Part shown: piece by piece, positions 8,313 to 18,050 of the stretch
Position numbering within the stretch: the stretch's first letter is position 1
How the letters are laid out: every line of letters starts with the position of its first letter
NCBI GenBank assembly: GCA_045863055.1
Contig: BTUW01000018.1
Span: 1 to 64,000 of the forward strand
DNA from: UTCHB3 sp008363265
GTDB lineage: Bacteria > Bacteroidota > Ignavibacteria > Ignavibacteriales > Ignavibacteriaceae
Length of the DNA: 64,000 nt
Direction of reading: 5' to 3'
The notes under the pieces: model-generated
The model's database searches: none
The model's input: only the letters and a program-made list of their open reading frames with translations
What the model was told of the DNA's origin: nothing
Position numbers and translations under genes: made by a program

Positions 8313-8350
8313 ACGACACTAACCACTAACCACTAACCGTTAACCACTAT
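8313..8350. repeat. 7-bp tandem repeats AACCACT at gap edge
   Basis: AACCACT, AACCACT, AACCGTT, AACCACT in phase at 8321-8348, directly after the N run (a partial unit at 8313-8320). The missing bases may be more units of the same array. Confidence 0.85.
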
Positions 8351-8422
8351 TATCATCCTTGCTTTCCCCCTCCCCGATACAGTATATTCAAGGTCTTGAT
8401 TTTTTATTTTTTTTGATTTGGG

Positions 8423-11008
8423 ATGTATAGTTTGATAAGATCACTATCTATAATCTCGCTGACATTTATGCTGTTCACCTGGGGAATAAATGGTCAGGCT
8501 AAATTTACAACTGCAGAAGGACTCGCCCAGCGCGATGGAGACCTCGATTACCTTGAGCAATCCGGGACGCGCAGAACGATATCCCTCGCCGGCGGCTGGA
8601 GTGTCCGGTTCGCTGATGAACCTGATGGTGCCGCCAAACAGGTTAATGTCCCCTCTTCTTTTGAATCAGAGTCAGAACTGATCTTCGAAAAGATACTTCC
8701 TTTTACTCCGGCAGGAGGAAAGAACTACAAGCTTGTATTTCTGGGTGTTTCGCATAAGGCAGAGATAATGCTGAACGGCAGGATGATCTACCGGCATCCG
8801 GGTGGTACGTTTCCGTTCTCTTTTCTGTTGCCGCGTGATCTCCTGAAGGCTTCCGGACAGAACAAACTCTCGGTTAAAGTGAACGGTAATCTTGATAAAA
8901 GGGAGACCTTCCCCTTCAAGATGAGCTTCCTCTATCCCTATAATAACAAAGGGATATTCAGAGAGGTTTTTGTTCAGGAGTTGCCTGATATTTTCGTCGG
9001 TGAATATGCGGTTAACTACAAGGTTTCGCCTAACGGCAACCGTGTCGAACTGTCGCTTCTCGCCGGGATCAGCAACCGTAAATTCGGACGGTCGGCCACT
9101 GACAGCATAGGCAACAAGTTTGATCTCCAGGTGACTGTCCGGGGGAGTGGATCAGAGGATGGAAGAGCAGGTTCCGCGGATCAGAAATTCAGTCTGGAAC
9201 CCGGAAAAGATCAGGAACTTACTCTCGCGCTGAATATTTCCGATCCCCGGTTGTGGTCACCCTCGTCACCTTACATGTATGATGTCGAGTTCAGACTTTA
9301 CGCGGGTGATGTGTTGCTCGACGAGGCCGTGATTCCTGTAGGATTCTATTTTTTCAGACCCGGAGACAACAGCTTCAATCTGAACAACGGAAAGTTTTCA
9401 CTGAAGGGTGTTACTTACATCCCCTCGGTTTCCGAAAGAGGGAGCATGCTCTCTTATGAGGAGATGGCCCGCGATATCAGACTGATCAGATCAGCCGGAT
9501 TCAATGCTGTAAGGTTCGAGAAGAACATTCCGCATCCTTATCTATTACATCTATGCGCCACTGAGGGGTTGCTGGCCTTCATTGAGGCACCAATCGCGAA
9601 CCTCCCCTCATCCTTCGCTGATGACCCGCTGTTATCCGAGAATCTATTGAGTTTTTCAAAACTGTACCTGAAGGGATACAGAAACTTTTCAGCGGTCGCG
9701 GGTTTCGGTTTCGGCACAGGGTTTCTCGGAACCACTTCAAACACAGTGGAACTTCTTAAAAAGCTCTCAACCGAAGTGAAGAAAATCTCCGGGAAGCTCG
9801 TTTATGCTTCTTTCGCGACAATTCCGGCGCAACCAATCGAAGGAGTCGATATCTACGGACTTGAGTTTGTGAACCGGTCATCGGAAGATGTGGTGAAGAT
9901 CTACCAGCAGGCAGCAACCAGGCTGGGTACCGGGAGGGTGATGGTTGCCGGAGCGGGATATATACTCGATCCCGAGAAATCGCGCACCGGGAGCAAGCAC
10001 TCGACCGAAGCGCAGGCGAAGTTTTTCGAGGACCTTTTAATGTTCTCCTCAACAAACCCCGGATTCTCATTCTTTTTTTCGACCATGTTCGACTACAGGA
10101 GCAACTACCAGTCGATCATCTCGGGAGCCGCCGAAGGTAACATTGTTAATCTCGGTTTGATGCCTGAAGACAGAAGTGGCGGGCGACTCTCTTACAAGGT
10201 TGTCGACGCGCTACTTAACGGACGCGAAAGGGTTACAATTTCACTCGGCTTCGATGAAGATGACGCGCCGATAATTCTGATCCTCTTCGGGCTCGGGCTG
10301 GCCTTCCTCTCCGCGCTGCTTCTTAACACAGGGAAAAAATTTAAGGAAGATGCGCTCCGCGCGATGCTGAGGCCCTACAATTTTTATCAGGATGTCAGGG
10401 ATTACAATCAGATATCACCTTTCCTGACGACGTATATAGCCCTGGTGATCTGCGCCGTGATGGCACTGATAAGCACAAGTCTCCTCTTCTACTGGCGGTA
10501 CGATATCCTGCTCGAGAGGATCATTTTAAGCTTTGGTTTCGAGGGGCTGCTAAGTCTGGTAAGTTACCTGAGCTGGAATCCGACCGAGTCGCTCTTCATT
10601 TTAACGATCGCCTACTTTGGTCTCGCTCTTCTTTTCACGCTGTTTGTGAGGTTTGGGGCAATGTTCGTGGTTAACCGGGTGACATTTTTAAAGAGTTATC
10701 TTATCGTTATCTGGGCATCACTTCCATACATAATAGTTCTTCCCGGTGCCATTCTTATGTACCGCATTCTTAACTCCGGTATAGCCAATGAAGCTGTTTA
10801 TATCATACTCGCGCTGGTGTTTTTATGGAACCTTCACCGTCTGCTGAAGGGGATGCACGTGGTATATGATGTGCCGGCATTCAAAGTGTACTTTTTTACA
10901 ACGGTAGCAGTTGTCGTGGTGGCAGCAGCCTACCTGTTCTATCATCAGTTTACCCATTTTACGGTTGAACAAATGATCCAGATATATCTGGAAAGCAAGG
11001 CCGGTTAA
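8423..11008 (+). CDS. GH2-like (beta-galactosidase/glucuronidase-fold) protein fused to a C-terminal multi-TM domain
   Basis: 861 residues. A signal peptide or anchor covers residues 1-24. Residues about 45-190 look like the jelly-roll sugar-binding domain of glycoside hydrolase family 2 (SLAGGWSVRFADEP, VNVPSSFES, LVFLGVSHKAEIMLNGRMIYRHPGG). An immunoglobulin-like domain follows, then a TIM-barrel-like part (SLKGVTYIPSVSERG, DIRLIRSAGFNAVRFE, HLCATEGLLAFIEAP). The Asn-Glu acid/base pair expected after the fourth strand of active GH2 enzymes is not seen: GFGFGTGFLG occupies about that place. From about residue 610 to the end there are six or seven hydrophobic helices, a Yip1-like layout by appearance. 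Inference: a membrane-tethered, probably non-catalytic sugar-binding protein. It ends 3 bp before smc. Confidence 0.75.
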   Translation: MYSLIRSLSIISLTFMLFTWGINGQAKFTTAEGLAQRDGDLDYLEQSGTRRTISLAGGWSVRFADEPDGAAKQVNVPSSFESESELIFEKILPFTPAGGKNYKLVFLGVSHKAEIMLNGRMIYRHPGGTFPFSFLLPRDLLKASGQNKLSVKVNGNLDKRETFPFKMSFLYPYNNKGIFREVFVQELPDIFVGEYAVNYKVSPNGNRVELSLLAGISNRKFGRSATDSIGNKFDLQVTVRGSGSEDGRAGSADQKFSLEPGKDQELTLALNISDPRLWSPSSPYMYDVEFRLYAGDVLLDEAVIPVGFYFFRPGDNSFNLNNGKFSLKGVTYIPSVSERGSMLSYEEMARDIRLIRSAGFNAVRFEKNIPHPYLLHLCATEGLLAFIEAPIANLPSSFADDPLLSENLLSFSKLYLKGYRNFSAVAGFGFGTGFLGTTSNTVELLKKLSTEVKKISGKLVYASFATIPAQPIEGVDIYGLEFVNRSSEDVVKIYQQAATRLGTGRVMVAGAGYILDPEKSRTGSKHSTEAQAKFFEDLLMFSSTNPGFSFFFSTMFDYRSNYQSIISGAAEGNIVNLGLMPEDRSGGRLSYKVVDALLNGRERVTISLGFDEDDAPIILILFGLGLAFLSALLLNTGKKFKEDALRAMLRPYNFYQDVRDYNQISPFLTTYIALVICAVMALISTSLLFYWRYDILLERIILSFGFEGLLSLVSYLSWNPTESLFILTIAYFGLALLFTLFVRFGAMFVVNRVTFLKSYLIVIWASLPYIIVLPGAILMYRILNSGIANEAVYIILALVFLWNLHRLLKGMHVVYDVPAFKVYFFTTVAVVVVAAAYLFYHQFTHFTVEQMIQIYLESKAG

Positions 11009-11011
11009 GAA

Positions 11012-14000
11012 TTGTATCTTTCAAAGCTCGAGATATTCGGTTTCAAGTCGTTCGCGCAGAAAACCGTGATCCACTTCAACAAAGGGATCACGGCGATCGT
11101 CGGGCCTAACGGCTGCGGGAAGACGAATATCGTTGATGCTTTGAGGTGGTGCATCGGTGAACAGAAATCTTCGGTGCTCCGTTCTGACAAGATGGAGAAT
11201 GTTATCTTCAACGGCACGTCGAAGAGGAAACCNNNNNNNNNNNNNNNNNNNNNNNNNNNNNNNNNNNNNNNNNNNNNNNNNNNNNNNNNNNNNNNNNNNN
11301 NNNNNNNNNNNNNNNNNNNNNNNNNNNNNNNNTCCGTTCTGACAAGATGGAGAATGTTATCTTCAACGGCACGTCGAAGAGGAAACCGCTGGGGATGTCG
11401 GAAGTATCGCTTTCGATCGAAAACGACAAGGGAGTTCTCCCCGTTGATTACTCCGAAGTGATCATTACGCGCCGTATCTTCAGGTCGGGCGAAAGTGAGT
11501 ATCTGCTAAACAAGAACATTGCCCGTCTGAAGGATATAACAAGTCTTTTCATGGACACCGGAATGGGTGCCAACGCCTACTCGGTTATAGAGCTAAAGAT
11601 GGTCGAATCGATCCTGAGCAACAAGGCAGATGAGCGGCGTACCATGTTCGAAGAAGCGGCCGGGGTGAACAAGTACAAGATCAGGCGGAAACTCACCCTT
11701 AAGAAACTTGAAGAAGTAAGGTCGGATCTTGCCAGGGCTAATGACCTCATTTCGGAGATAGAGAAAAAGGTTAATTCACTCGAGCGTCAGGCAAAAAAAG
11801 CAGAGCGATACAAGGAACTTGCCGACCGGCTGACAGAGATCGACCTCCGCTCCGCGGCATGCGACCTGTATATCATGATCAACGAGCAGGCGGTCTGGCA
11901 GCAGCAGCACTTCGATGCAACAATTCAGAAGAACGAAGTTGAGATCAATCTCAGCCGGCTCGATGAGGTCTACGCGGGCATACGTGAAAAGACATACATC
12001 ACCGAGAACGAACTGAAGGAGATCAGAAGAAAGATAACCGCGCAGACCGATCTCATCTATAAAAGCGAGAGGACAATATCGGTAGCGCAGGAGTCGCGCC
12101 GGTCACTCGAGATCAATATTAAAAGATTTACATCGGAACTCGATGAGTTCAAGAACCAGATCGAGGAAGCGGAGGGAAACCTTGAAGACCTCGGTTACGA
12201 TCTTGATGAAAAATCCGTCGAGGAAGAAAAAATTAGCGTTAAGATCGGCGAACTCGCCACTGTTCTGGATGAGAAACGAACCAAACTGGCCGATGCCAGG
12301 AATGAGATAAAAATATTCTCAGAGTCGGTGCTTTCAAAAGTTCAGGGCTCAGCCCAAAGAAAGAACGAGCTGGCCAACCTTCAGAAAGGTTTCGAGAGGA
12401 CCGGAAAAGAGCTTGAAAAAACCACCTCCAGGGTGACCGCGCTTACAGAAGCCGTTACGCGGAATTCGGCCTTTCTTCTCGAGGTTAACTCCGACATTGA
12501 GGAAACAACTTCAAATCTCCAGAACGCCGAGAGGGTTTTCAATGAGACAACCCTCAAGAAAGAGAACCTTGAAAAAGAACTCGATGAATTGAGGGATCAG
12601 GAATTCGAGATAAGATCGTCACTCAACGATCTGCGAACACGGATCGATTTCCTCTCCGACCTGATAAGCAATCTCGAAGGTTTCTCTCTCGCTTCCAAAA
12701 GGTTGATGGACGATACCACGTGGCACAAAGGGGACAAGAAGCTTGTTTCCGGACTCGGCGCGCCTGTTGATGAATTCAAGTTTGCTGTGGAAGCCGCGTT
12801 AAAAGACAATTTCAACAGTTTCGTGGTTAACGAGGTTGATGAAGTAATAGCCGGCATTGATCTGCTGCTTTCAACAAACAGCGGCAAGGCATCTTTCATC
12901 GTTAAGCTTGACACCCGGGAAAGAGCGGGATCGCTTCTAAACAAGATCGCCCGTTTCGCCGGGAAGAGGATATCTAAAAAACTGGCTGCGGAACCCGGAT
13001 TCGTCAGGTTCGCGCATGAGCTGGTTAATGTGCCGGAAGGATACAGCGGGTTTTTCAGATCACTTCTCGGAAATGTAGCCGTGGTCAGCGACCTTCCCGC
13101 GGCGATAAAACTTGCCGGGAAATATGAAGGTTTCCGCTTTATCACTCTTGACGGTGACACCGTGGGTGACAACGGCACCGTTGAGGCCGGGTCGAGGCTA
13201 AAAGATGAAGACACCCTTTTCGGCAAAAAGGCGCAGCTCGAATCGCTGAAAGAAGGGATAAAGCCCCTTGAAGATCAGCTTGCAGCCATGAAGCAGACTG
13301 TCTATCAGAAGGAATACGAACTTCACCTTATCGATCTTAAAGATATGGGTGACGCGATCAGGATCTATCAGAACGATCTGTTGCAGCTCGAAAAACAGCA
13401 TGCTCAGCTCGAGTTCGAGATCAAGAAAGCCACTGAAGAAAAAAGCACTCTTGAGAAGGACGCGGAAATCTTAAAAACCCAGTTGACCCAGCTGGAAGCC
13501 GACATTTCACGACTCGGGAGCGAGATCACTGAAGATGAAAGGCACAAAGCTGAAACTTCTGCCAAGCAGACGGAACTCGACGGGCTCGCGGCTGCTGCCG
13601 AGATCGATTTTTCGGGAGTCTCAAAAGAATACAACAGCAAGACCCTTGATCTTGAGAGGGTAAAGGGAGAGAAGCGGAACATTCAGAACTCAATTGAGAG
13701 GATGCAGCAAACACTCGTCTCGCTGAGAAATTCGATCGAAAAGAGGGAAAGGGATATCGAAAACGCACGGGCTGAGATAGATATCCTTACCGGCACGATC
13801 GAGGACAACGAATTTGATCTAGAGGAGCAGAAGAGTGTTCGCGACGGACTCCGCGGCAAGGAAAAAGAGATCGAGGCAATTTACCTTCAGGAGAGGGCTG
13901 AGCTCGACAATCTTGACAAGGAAAAGACCACTCTGCGCAAAAAACGGGATACCATCAGCGAAGAGCTTCACCGTTCCGAGCTAAAGTACAACGAGTATAC

Positions 14001-14760
14001 CATAAATATCCGCAACCTGAAAAAGAGGATAAACGAGAAATACGAAACCGAAGTGGAGCCCGTTGAGCCCACCGAGGAAGAGCTCGAAAAACTTGATGGC
14101 TGGAGAACCGAGGTCAGGGAGATAGAACACCAGCTGCATCAGATGGGTCCTGTTAACCTTCTTGCCTTCGAGGAATACGACGAAGAGAAGCAAAGATTTG
14201 ACTTTTTTGCCGGACAGAGGAGTGACCTGATCCAGTCCGAAAAAGATCTGATAAAAACTATTGAAGAAATAAACACAACGGCTCAGAACCTCTTCTTTGA
14301 GACTTTTGAGGCGATAAGGGAAAACTTTCAGAAGATATTCCGCAGCCTTTTCAGGCAGGAAGATGAGGCCGACCTGAAGCTCGAAGAGGGCGTTGATCCC
14401 CTCGAGGCAAGGATCGAAATTGTGGCCAAACCAAGAGGGAAGAGGCCAACATCCATCGAATTGCTTTCCGGTGGTGAAAAAACACTAACTGCAATCGCGC
14501 TGCTGTTCGCAATTTACCTTGTGAAACCATCGCCATTCTGCATCCTTGACGAGATTGACGCTCCTCTCGATGATGCGAATATCGACAGATTCACAAAGAT
14601 CGTAAGAGAATTCAGCGAGAACACTCAGTTTATTGTGGTCACACACAACAAGCGAACGATGGAAGCCGCCGACACAATGTACGGCGTAACAATGCAGGAG
14701 GAAGGCGTCTCCAAATTGGTGAGCGTCAGATTCAATGAAGATTTCAACATCGTAGCGTAG
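11012..14760 (+). CDS. smc: Chromosome partition protein SMC (interrupted by a false assembly gap)
   Basis: SMC ATPase that with ScpA/ScpB organises and segregates the chromosome. It starts at TTG 11012 (MYLSKLEIFGFKSFAQKT), 3 bp after the previous stop. Walker A GPNGCGKT is at residues 31-38. After the N run come the hinge (about 500-680), long coiled coils on both sides, and the C-terminal head with signature LLSGGEKTLTAIAL, Walker B FCILDEIDAPLDD and the D-loop. The coordinates include 100 N and a 55-bp duplicated flank: bases 11178-11232 recur exactly at 11333-11387. Removing 11233-11387 restores one continuous frame (KRKPLGMSEVSLS) of 1197 residues, a normal SMC length. As printed, the frame is broken, so automated calling gives an N-terminal fragment and a separate start at 11347; both are artefacts. 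Confidence 0.97.
11178..11232. repeat. 55-bp flank duplicated across the second gap (copy 1)
   Basis: Identical to 11333-11387. The pair is best read as the unmerged overlap of two contigs inside smc, not a biological repeat. Confidence 0.95.
11233..11332. other. False assembly gap of 100 N inside smc
   Basis: 100 N between two identical 55-bp flanks. True gap size is about minus 55 bp. Merging the flanks restores the smc reading frame. Confidence 0.95.
11333..11387. repeat. 55-bp flank duplicated across the second gap (copy 2)
   Basis: Exact copy of 11178-11232; see the smc entry. Confidence 0.95.
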
Positions 14761-14772
14761 GAGTTGACAGCA

Positions 14773-16707
14773 ATGAAATTAATACTAAAACTGGTGTTTT
14801 TGGGAGCGATCCTGCTCCCGCTGAATCTATTCGGGCAATGGAACCCCGATCCCAACTCACCGAAGCAGATCGTGTCAGCTTCTGTTTCACCTCAGGAAAT
14901 TGTGCTTGTACGAAACGGAAGTGAAGGTTTCTTTCTGGTTTGGGAAGATAAAGTCCCCGGCGGAAGGGACAGAATTCTACTCAATCACTACGACATGAGG
15001 GGCGTTGTTGCCCGTAATGCCAACGGTGTTGAGATAGAGGGGTATTTCCGTTCACAGTCGATTCCCAAAGTGTCTGCATCCGTGGGTGCGAAGATATCTT
15101 TTGCATGGATAGAAGAAATTGAACCCGGCAAGAAAGCACTCTTCGTTCAGCAGGCCAATTCAAGGATCGCGCTTTCATGGACCGACCAGCCCGGTGGCGT
15201 GGTAGTTACACGTCCGGAGGGAAATATAACCGAATATTCCGTTTCACTCGACGGTAAATCCAGCACCAATGTAGGCTGGATAGAGAAAGTTGACGGTTCA
15301 AAACATTTAGTTGCGGTTAACCGGATCGATAAACGCGGGACACTTGACCACAAAGATCCCGTGATCGTGGAAGAAAGTAACACGCAGAAGTCGAATTTGC
15401 AGGTGCTTGCGGCACCTGATCTGGGAGCAGCCGTGATCTGGGTTGATATTCAGGGCGGAAGGAGCCTGATCAAATTCGCCCTTGTAGATTCCTCAGGCAA
15501 ATCAACCGATCCCGATATCATATCCACGGTTGATGGGATGGTAAGATCGCTGAATGTAGTCACACTTAAAAGCGGTGACCATTATCTCGTATGGGAAACC
15601 GCGGGCCGCAACAAGGATATCTTCCACCAGCTGATATCATCTCGCGGAAACGCGAAGTGGGGCAACGGCGGTAAAAAAGCGGTTGCCAATCAGGGCGTAA
15701 ACACCACTCCGGTTGCCACTGAAGTGAGCGGGAACGATGTGGTGCTTAGCTGGATCAACGAAGCTGCCGGGGATGAGAATATCTTCCTTCAGAAATTTGA
15801 TGAAAAAGGGAGTGCGCTATGGGGTCCGAACGGCAGTTCGATCGGTAAGATCAAAGGACGTCAGTTCTCGCAGGTTCTGGATGGCGACAACTCCGGTTCG
15901 GTTTACGTCGCATGGCTCGACAGACGTGACAACAAGACCGAGATATTCGCGCAGAAGTTCAGTGCTTCAGGAAAAGCCGAGTGGGAAGATGACGGGATAC
16001 CGGTTTCGAACACCCAGAATCCTGAAAAGAGCTACCTGCAATTAAGTTTTGACAGCAGGGAAGGCACAATAATGGTCTTCAAGGAGAAAAGCAAGGCCGG
16101 TGAGGGTATCTACGGACTCAGGCTCGCCGGTGCACGTCCGAAACCGCAGGGGATCGTTGAAGCCTGGCTGACATATACCGATGACGAAGTAAAGATCAAC
16201 TGGACAGGCACAAACGAAAAGAATGTAATAAGCTACTTCATCCACAGGATGGAACCAAGGGGGAAGGATACAGCCTGGACTGAGATCGACAACGTGGTTG
16301 CGCACCCTGCCGCGAACGGGGCATACTACACCTTTGACGCACCCGATAACGACGGAAATGTTCTTTACAGGATTACCCAGATATCGAAAGAGAATAAAGT
16401 TGTCGCTCAAAAAATGGTGGAGGGGAAGTTCACACGGAAATCGACCCAAAAGGTTTATGTGGCTCAGAACGTTCCCAATCCCTTCTCCGGAGAGACTGTT
16501 ATCTCGTACAATGTCTCCGGTCCCGGAACGGTAAAATTTGAGTTTTTCGATTCAGGATTCAAGCAGGTAAAAACAGAATCGATCAATATCGCCAAAGAAG
16601 GGAAGTACACATACACCTTCAAGGCGGAGGGTCTCGCTCCCGGAATCTATTTCTACCGTTTCACTTTCGGTAAGTTCATCGAAGTGAAGAAAATGGCTGT
16701 TATTTAG
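14773..16707 (+). CDS. T9SS-exported protein with repeated propeller-like segments
   Basis: 644 residues from ATG 14773. This start is preferred over the in-frame TTG at 14764, since TAGGAG overlapping the smc stop is then the ribosome binding site. The signal peptide is residues 1-21 (LVFLGAILLPLNLFGQ). The body has repeated units of the type VLSWINEAAGDENIFLQKF, VYVAWLDRRDNKTEIFAQKF and HYLVWETAGRNKDIFHQL, about 50-60 residues apart, consistent with a beta-propeller. A fibronectin-like section follows (about 460-560). The last 80 residues carry VPNPFSGETVISY and end IEVKKMAVI, a type A T9SS sorting domain. No enzymatic motif is seen. It overlaps the next gene by one base (TAGTG), so it is co-transcribed with the phosphatase gene. 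Confidence 0.9.
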   Translation: MKLILKLVFLGAILLPLNLFGQWNPDPNSPKQIVSASVSPQEIVLVRNGSEGFFLVWEDKVPGGRDRILLNHYDMRGVVARNANGVEIEGYFRSQSIPKVSASVGAKISFAWIEEIEPGKKALFVQQANSRIALSWTDQPGGVVVTRPEGNITEYSVSLDGKSSTNVGWIEKVDGSKHLVAVNRIDKRGTLDHKDPVIVEESNTQKSNLQVLAAPDLGAAVIWVDIQGGRSLIKFALVDSSGKSTDPDIISTVDGMVRSLNVVTLKSGDHYLVWETAGRNKDIFHQLISSRGNAKWGNGGKKAVANQGVNTTPVATEVSGNDVVLSWINEAAGDENIFLQKFDEKGSALWGPNGSSIGKIKGRQFSQVLDGDNSGSVYVAWLDRRDNKTEIFAQKFSASGKAEWEDDGIPVSNTQNPEKSYLQLSFDSREGTIMVFKEKSKAGEGIYGLRLAGARPKPQGIVEAWLTYTDDEVKINWTGTNEKNVISYFIHRMEPRGKDTAWTEIDNVVAHPAANGAYYTFDAPDNDGNVLYRITQISKENKVVAQKMVEGKFTRKSTQKVYVAQNVPNPFSGETVISYNVSGPGTVKFEFFDSGFKQVKTESINIAKEGKYTYTFKAEGLAPGIYFYRFTFGKFIEVKKMAVI

Positions 16708-17411
16708 TGGTCAAAGTTTTTATCGACTTTGACGGGACGATAACAAAGAAGGATGTCGGTGCCAATATCTTTCTGGAGTTCGGCGACAGGGAGAAGGCAT
16801 ACGAAATTATTTACGGGTTCAGGGACGGGAAGCTGACCGCGACCCAGACATGGGATGAACTGCTTAAAACCCTGAAAGATCCGGATGAGGTTAAGATCAG
16901 GGAATATACAATGGGGTTTGAGATCGACGATCATTTCAAGGATTTTCTTCGGTTCCTGAGGGAAAGGGAGATAGAGTTCTTTGTGATAAGCGATGGATTC
17001 AAATTTTATATTGAGTCGATATTCGAAAGAGAGGGGATAGAAGCCCCGTTCTTTTCGAACGATCTTAAATTTGTTGATGGTGGACTTGAACTCGTTTACC
17101 CCTATACTGACGAGCATTGCACCAAATGCGCCAACTGCAAGAGGAATCATGTGGTTTCACTCAGCGGTGACCATCAATACTCGATCTTTATAGGGAACGG
17201 TAACTCGGATGTCTGCGCGGCACTTCACTGCGACTACATCTTCGCGAAAGACAGTCTCCTGAAGTACTGCGAGTTGAACAGGGTATCGTACTACCCGTAC
17301 CGCGACTTCAGGGAAGTGCAGGCCAGAATAACCGAACTGCTTGGCAAAAAACGCCTTAAAAAGAGGCACCAGGCAGAATTGTTGAGAAAAAAACTTTATA
17401 TGCAAGGATAG
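16707..17411 (+). CDS. MtnX-like HAD-IB phosphatase
   Basis: 234 residues starting at GTG 16707. HAD motif I is IDFDGTIT with Asp7 and Asp9, motif II is FVISDGFKFYI, and motif III/IV is FIGNGNSDVCAA. The cap is small and helical, as in subclass IB. A cysteine cluster HCTKCANCKRNH sits near residue 140, in the place where MtnX-like proteins carry one. Family knowledge: MtnX dephosphorylates 2-hydroxy-3-keto-5-methylthiopentenyl-1-phosphate in methionine salvage, but this family also includes phosphoserine phosphatase-like enzymes. No other mtn genes lie nearby, so the substrate is not certain. It overlaps the upstream T9SS gene by one base and is followed after 9 bp by the methyltransferase-like gene. 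Confidence 0.85.
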   Translation: MVKVFIDFDGTITKKDVGANIFLEFGDREKAYEIIYGFRDGKLTATQTWDELLKTLKDPDEVKIREYTMGFEIDDHFKDFLRFLREREIEFFVISDGFKFYIESIFEREGIEAPFFSNDLKFVDGGLELVYPYTDEHCTKCANCKRNHVVSLSGDHQYSIFIGNGNSDVCAALHCDYIFAKDSLLKYCELNRVSYYPYRDFREVQARITELLGKKRLKKRHQAELLRKKLYMQG

Positions 17412-17420
17412 AAACACCTG

Positions 17421-18050
17421 ATGGATGTAAAAAAGAAAGCTGCTGAACCGGAGAATAAATTCGCAGCAAAAATATTCAGTTTAAGAAGCTACACGCCGAT
17501 ACCTTTTGTTCTGCTGATGCTTGTTTTTTCGCAGATGACGGTGCAGAGCTTTGTTATCGGTCTGGTGCTGGTACTCATCGGTGAAGCCTTCCGTTTCGGC
17601 GGAGTAAGCTGGGCCGGAAGTGAGACAAGAACCACAGGTACTGTTGGTGGTGCTTTTCTTGTGATCTCTGGTCCGTTCGCTTATGTCAGGAACCCCCTCT
17701 ATGTCGGGAACATTCTCATATATGTGGGGATCGGAGTGATGTCACTAGCATTGTTCCCGTGGCTCCACATAGTTGCTTTTCTCTGGTTCGTTTTTCAGTA
17801 TCAGATGATAGTTTCCGAAGAAGAGAAATACCTCGCGAGAACATACGGTGATGCTTATCAGAAGTACTGTAACAATGTACCAAGGTTTTTTCCGAGGCTT
17901 TCGCCTTACAGGAACCCCAAGGTCGAGCAACCTCCAAAAAGCAATAAAGCCGGTTTGAAGAGTGAAACCCGTTCGCTTCAGGCGATCGTTATTGTGATAA
18001 TTCTTCTAATTTTTAGAAGTATCTGGCTGCCGAAGGTTTATCTGCCTTGA
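17421..18050 (+). CDS. ICMT/phospholipid-methyltransferase-family membrane protein
   Basis: 209 residues with about five hydrophobic segments. The hallmark of the isoprenylcysteine methyltransferase/phospholipid methyltransferase superfamily is clear: GPFAYVRNPLYVGNIL in the middle, then SEEEKYLARTYGDAYQKYC and VPRFFPR near the C-terminal third (SAM-binding His/Glu-rich region). Family knowledge: these integral membrane enzymes methylate lipids or prenylated cysteines using S-adenosylmethionine; bacterial members are mostly of unknown substrate. Its stop overlaps the TTG start of lpxB by four bases (TTGA), so it belongs to the lipid A operon by position, which hints at a lipid or envelope substrate (inference). 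Confidence 0.87.
   Translation: MDVKKKAAEPENKFAAKIFSLRSYTPIPFVLLMLVFSQMTVQSFVIGLVLVLIGEAFRFGGVSWAGSETRTTGTVGGAFLVISGPFAYVRNPLYVGNILIYVGIGVMSLALFPWLHIVAFLWFVFQYQMIVSEEEKYLARTYGDAYQKYCNNVPRFFPRLSPYRNPKVEQPPKSNKAGLKSETRSLQAIVIVIILLIFRSIWLPKVYLP

Larger units (their letters stand above)
7974..8422. other. Intergenic region containing an assembly gap
   Basis: Between divergent genes. Nothing coding is supported in 7974-8180. It holds a perfect hairpin (8181-8209), then 100 N (8213-8312), then 7-bp repeats (8321-8348). The AT-rich tract just before 8423 probably carries the promoter of the next gene, but no clear -35/-10 pair was found. Confidence 0.7.

Noticed and set aside
8056..8326. Two minus-strand frames spanning the first N run
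   Set aside because: Their middle is all N and the visible residues do not look like protein; not a supported gene.
11012..11461. 149-residue frame reading through the N run in smc
   Set aside because: Its C-terminal part is an out-of-frame reading of the duplicated flank after the false gap; the true product is the merged 1197-residue SMC.
12597..13226. 209-codon minus-strand frame inside smc
   Set aside because: Ser/Pro-rich shadow of the SMC coding strand without ribosome binding site or family features.
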